NCBI GenBank assembly: GCA_963727285.1
Contig: CAVSFF010000002.1
Location: 1 to 8,429, forward strand
Length of the DNA stretch: 8,429 bases
Reading direction: 5' to 3'
Source of the DNA: CAITWD01 sp963727285
GTDB lineage: Bacteria; Actinomycetota; Thermoleophilia; Miltoncostaeales; Miltoncostaeaceae
How positions within the stretch are numbered: the first letter of the stretch is position 1; the number at the start of each line of letters is the position of its first letter. Below, one piece after another: positions 6,416 to 8,429 of this stretch. A model generated the notes under the pieces. That model worked only from the letters and a program-made list of their open reading frames with translations, was not told the DNA's origin and did no database searches. Position numbers and translations under genes: made by a program.

Positions 6416-6631
6416 ATGGACCTGGTTGTTGCTGCCGTGTCGGGCCTGTTGATCGTGACGGGCGCCGTCGGCCTGATCGTCGCGGGTATCTACTGGGGAA
6501 TCCTCCGACGGCATGGGCCGGACCACACCCGGATCCTGCGTCTGACCCTGTGGGTCCTGGTCATCCTCGCCGTAGGAGTCGTCGGGTTGCTTCTGGCGGC
6601 GTCGATGCCGGACTCCAGCAGCTTCCTGTAA
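6416..6631 (+). CDS. Small two-helix membrane protein, 71 aa
   Basis: Two membrane helices are clear: residues 3-30 (LVVAAVSGLLIVTGAVGLIVAGIY and on) and about 43-62 (LTLWVLVILAVGVVGLLLAA). They are joined by the basic loop RRHGPDHTRILR and end in the polar tail MPDSSSFL. The loop charge puts it in the cytoplasm and both ends outside. AGGG at 6407-6410 lies 5 nt before the ATG and supports the start. Third positions are strongly GC, unlike the surrounding decayed DNA, so this gene may still be under selection. I do not recognise a family. A possible weak stem, CGGCGCC (6633-6639) with GGCGCCG (6660-6666), follows immediately after the stop. It sits within the segment bounded by the two tRNA-half fragments and may be cargo of the older element. 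Confidence 0.65.
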   Translation: MDLVVAAVSGLLIVTGAVGLIVAGIYWGILRRHGPDHTRILRLTLWVLVILAVGVVGLLLAASMPDSSSFL

Positions 6632-6793
6632 CCGGCGCCAACCGGCAGGCCCCACGATCGGCGCCGAACTGGGAGCAATCCACGCCGTCAGCTGGCCGAC
6701 GTTGCGCGAGTCTTGCGATCGGCCCCGCGCTGATTGCGGACCCGGACGTCGCAGCCGGGCGTTCCGCAGACCAGTACGAGCGTGACCGCGGGA

Positions 6794-7060
6794 TCAGGCG
6801 AAGGACTTGTGCGCCGCAACCACGGCAGTCACCGACAGACCGGGAGTTCCACCCGCCCGTGTGTGTGGTCCGACGCGCGCGGTAACGGACGCGTCGGTCG
6901 GTTCCATCGTCTCCCACACGTCCGTCACCCGACCTCCATCATCGGCTGCAACCGTGAAGTGGACGGTCGCTCCCTCGGGCGGCGAGCGTCCGGGGTCGAG
7001 GCCTATGTGCGTGAGGGCCTCGTCGTACCGGTCGACAGTGCCCGAGACGGGGATGTGAGA
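6794..7060 (-). pseudogene. 5'-truncated small protein gene, antibiotic-monooxygenase-like fold
   Basis: The minus-strand frame ending at TGA (6794-6796) reads HIPVSGTVDRYDEAL, then SPPEGATVHFTVAADDGGRV, then TDVWETMEP, ASVTARVGP and a C-terminal VTAVVAAHKSFA. This order matches a family of about 100-residue actinobacterial proteins of the dimeric alpha-beta barrel type. Their pattern is Y..L near the N-terminus, then P.G...H, DG.RV.DVWES, R.GP and a final PVHN-like strand. Such proteins are usually annotated as antibiotic-biosynthesis-monooxygenase-like or hypothetical. No ATG, GTG or TTG starts the frame: upstream it runs straight into the tRNA fragment (7063-7104) and then a TGA near 7140. 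About ten N-terminal residues and the start are therefore missing. The body has few changes, so the loss may be fairly recent. The family call is from memory of the pattern. Confidence 0.55.
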
Positions 7061-7062
7061 AG

Positions 7063-7104
7063 CGCGCGCTGCAGGATTCGAACCTGCGACCTTTGGCTCC
7101 GGAG
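7063..7104 (-). other. tRNA-Arg(CCG) 3' half (copy B), likely att-site relic
   Basis: On the minus strand: anticodon loop CTCCGGA (7098-7104), descending anticodon stem GCCAA, variable AGGTC, a perfect T-arm (GCAGG, loop TTCGAAT, CCTGC at 7071-7087) and the acceptor 3' strand AGCGCGC. The expected 5' half (acceptor, D-arm, ascending anticodon stem) is absent to the right: TTACT precedes the loop instead of TTGGC. The break thus lies at or beside the anticodon loop, a usual crossover place for tyrosine integrases. A 3' half alone is what stays at the distal end of an element integrated in a tRNA gene, with the element on the higher-coordinate side. Confidence 0.75.
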
Positions 7105-7210
7105 AGTAAATTCGCTGCTCGCTGTCGCATTCGGATGCGCGTCAAAATCGCATAGCGGTGAGGATTCCCGGAATGCCGGTGTAGCAGCGAGGCGCACCAA
7201 CGAGCAGTCG

Positions 7211-7236
7211 CGTGATGTGGCCGTGATGTGCCGGGG
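7211..7236. repeat. Tandem CGTGATGTG box pair (copy B), possible integrase arm sites
   Basis: CGTGATGTG at 7211-7219 and CGTGATGTG at 7222-7230, exactly 11 nt apart, followed by CCGGGGC. The first GATGTG begins 110 nt from the end of tRNA fragment B, on the side where the element should lie. One more CGTGATG occurs at about 7283-7289. The match to copy C (8331-8356) includes the downstream CCGGGGCA. Confidence 0.55.
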
Positions 7237-7319
7237 CATGGTCGAAACGGTGCGACCGGCAAGAGATCCGACTTCCTCGGCAACGTGATGAGGACTACGC
7301 CACCCACTGCTCGCTAGCG

Positions 7320-8064
7320 TCAGCAAGAGCACCCATCGTCGCCGCATTCTCCACCCGGGGTGCCGAAGCCCACCGGCGCACAGTCGTCGCACGCTTCACC
7401 GCGCCATGCGTCGAAGCCCGACTTCACTGCTACCGCTGCAATGAAGAGACCCGCCAGGGGGTCGAGCCACCATGCGCCGAAAAGGGCCTGCCCGGCAAGG
7501 CCGACGAGCACCGCGACCGCCATCGCCGCGCAAAGCATGTTTTGCGCGCCCTCTCCTTGGGTGGCCGCAGATCCGAGGCGGGCTCCCAAGCGATGCTTTG
7601 CTCGCCCGAGCAGCGGCATGATCACGATACTGCTGGCCGCCACGGCGATCCCGACCGGACTCGGCCCCGCGTGGTGCTGGGTAGCGAGGTCGTATATCGA
7701 CTGGACCGCCACATACGGCGCGAGAATCCAGAACGAGACCGCGACCGCCCGGTGGGCGCTGTGTTCTGCGGTCTCCGAGTGCAGGCGCGAACCCGTGAAC
7801 CGCCAGATGACGATTACAGACGCCATGCCCTCGACGGCCGAGGACAAACCCGAAGCCCTCCAGGGCGATCGAGCCGGCGATCAGGCCAGCGATGAATCCG
7901 ACGCCGCCTTCGACGCCCATCCAGGCAAGCGACAGCCATGACAGCATGCGCGCTCGTCGCGCATCTCGCACCCAGGCGGCATCACGCGCTGGTGGGCGGC
8001 GCGCCGGAATGATCGGCGGTCCGGGATGGGGGTGGCTGTGCGTGCTCAGCGTGTGAGTCTCCAA
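7320..8064 (-). pseudogene. Cation diffusion facilitator (CDF-like) transporter gene, single frameshift
   Basis: Two overlapping frames form one short CDF-type metal exporter of about 247 residues. The first (from 8064) has a His-rich N-terminus (THTLSTHSHPHP), a basic RRARML stretch and the helix LSLAWMGVEGGVGFIAGLIAGSIAL. The second continues SAVEGMASVIVIWRFTGSRL, then APYVAVQSIYDL, PLLGRAKHRLGARLGSAATQ, GEGAQNMLCA, WWLDPLAGLFIAAVAV. It ends in a Cys-rich tail with CDDC and ECGDDGCSC (stop TGA 7320-7322). The total of 745 nt is one more than a multiple of three: an extra base near 7842-7850 separates GFG from SAVEG. Relatives read GFGLDSAVEG there, so the frameshift also removes the membrane Asp that helps bind the metal. 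The start is probably TTG at 8062-8064 with GGGAG upstream; the frame is closed by TGA a little further out. Otherwise the sequence is well kept, so loss is recent or the base is a sequencing error. Confidence 0.8.
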
Positions 8065-8330
8065 TTTGCTCCCGTCGCAATTGTAGATCGATGGGTTCCA
8101 TCAGGCGACGCGCAACGTCCGGCGACGCGGTTGTCTCCGGAGAACTCGGTCCCTCACGTTCCGACGTCTGTCGAGTAGATGCCACCCGCGTCGGTTCGGG
8201 AGAGCCGATCTGACGCCTCTGACGGGCCCCGTGGACGACCTCTGCTCAGCGCCGGACGGCGGGAGAACAGCGCCCAACGATCGCCACGGGGCGGCGTCAG
8301 CGGCATTTCGTCGGCGTGGCCTGGCGGGCG

Positions 8331-8356
8331 CGTGATGTAAACGTGATGCACCGGGG
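8331..8356. repeat. Tandem CGTGATG box pair (copy C)
   Basis: CGTGATGTA at 8331-8339 and CGTGATGCA at 8342-8350, 11 nt apart, followed by CCGGGGCA as in copy B. No tRNA fragment lies at the matching distance to its left, so this copy may belong to a different arm of the element. Confidence 0.5.
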
Positions 8357-8393
8357 CAGGCGTGACGCTGGCGGCGGAACCCGTTCGACTACT

Positions 8394-8420
8394 GAGATCT
8401 CACTGGTGTAGAGAGGTCTC
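8394..8420. other. Near-perfect inverted repeat at the right edge
   Basis: GAGATCTC (8394-8401) faces GAGGTCTC (8413-8420), with an inner CT/AG pair and a 5-nt GGTGT loop; only one A/A mismatch and one G-T wobble break the stem. It could be a terminator or an operator. It lies about 45 nt from the box pair at 8331-8350. Confidence 0.45.
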
Positions 8421-8429
8421 GGAAACGCG

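Larger units (their letters stand above)
8065..8429. promoter_or_regulatory. Region right of the CDF gene; no recognised gene
   Basis: This should hold the promoter of the CDF gene. I find no gene: minus-strand frames at 7982-8185 and 8154-8351 lack ribosome sites and family resemblance, and the second crosses the GTGATG repeats. Visible structure: hairpin TCGGTTC-GGGA-GAGCCGA (8191-8208), the box pair at 8331-8356 and the terminal hairpin at 8394-8420 (both listed). If the tandem-element model is right, this is the interior of the younger element. Confidence 0.35.

Noticed and set aside
7842..7850. Programmed frameshift in the CDF gene
   Set aside because: No slippery heptamer or downstream structure is evident, and the shift destroys the metal-binding Asp, so a mutation or base-calling error is likelier.
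8190..8225. A third tRNA fragment at the expected distance from the box pair at 8331
   Set aside because: The bases there (with GGTTCGG) form a simple hairpin, and no anticodon loop or T-arm match to copies A and B can be drawn.

Overview
The window is GC-rich with strongly GC-biased third codon positions in the convincing genes. Its recognisable families (a calcium-type dodecin, a DUF2252 protein, a short Cys-rich cation transporter and a DctP-type lipoprotein) are common together in Actinobacteria. A soil or aquatic actinobacterium is the best guess; genus cannot be assigned. There is no rRNA, no intact tRNA, no CRISPR array, no recognisable transposase and no integrase gene.

Left part (1-4464), mostly intact genes. 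A TRAP-type solute-binding lipoprotein runs off the left edge on the minus strand. Next, also on the minus strand, is a 458-residue TPR protein with eight uninterrupted 36-residue repeats. On the plus strand follow a possible small secreted or lipoprotein-like product and a 219-residue single-pass membrane protein of unknown function. A calcium-type dodecin (plus) and a 66-residue zinc-ribbon, tail-anchored microprotein (minus) then converge on a strong hairpin.

Right part (4465-8429), accessory and decaying DNA. Two minus-strand fragments match the 3' half of a tRNA-Arg(CCG), at about 4657-4697 and 7063-7104. About 108 nt to the right of each lies a pair of GATGTG-like boxes exactly 11 nt apart; a third such pair sits at 8333-8350. 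A tRNA 3' half with arm-type repeats on one side is what integrative elements leave at the end distal to the restored tRNA. The simplest reading is tandem accretion of two elements into one tRNA gene: an older one (4698-7062) and a younger one (from 7105 past the right edge). An intact tRNA-Arg and an integrase would then be expected beyond 8429. This model is inference.

The cargo around these marks is broken: a DUF2252 gene with a frameshift and a large internal deletion, a monooxygenase-like small gene with no start codon abutting the tRNA fragment, and a cation-diffusion-facilitator gene frameshifted at its metal-binding motif. Two short membrane-protein genes (33 and 71 codons) remain open. 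I see no complete new multi-gene system. The most interesting signal is the repeated tRNA-half plus arm-site architecture.
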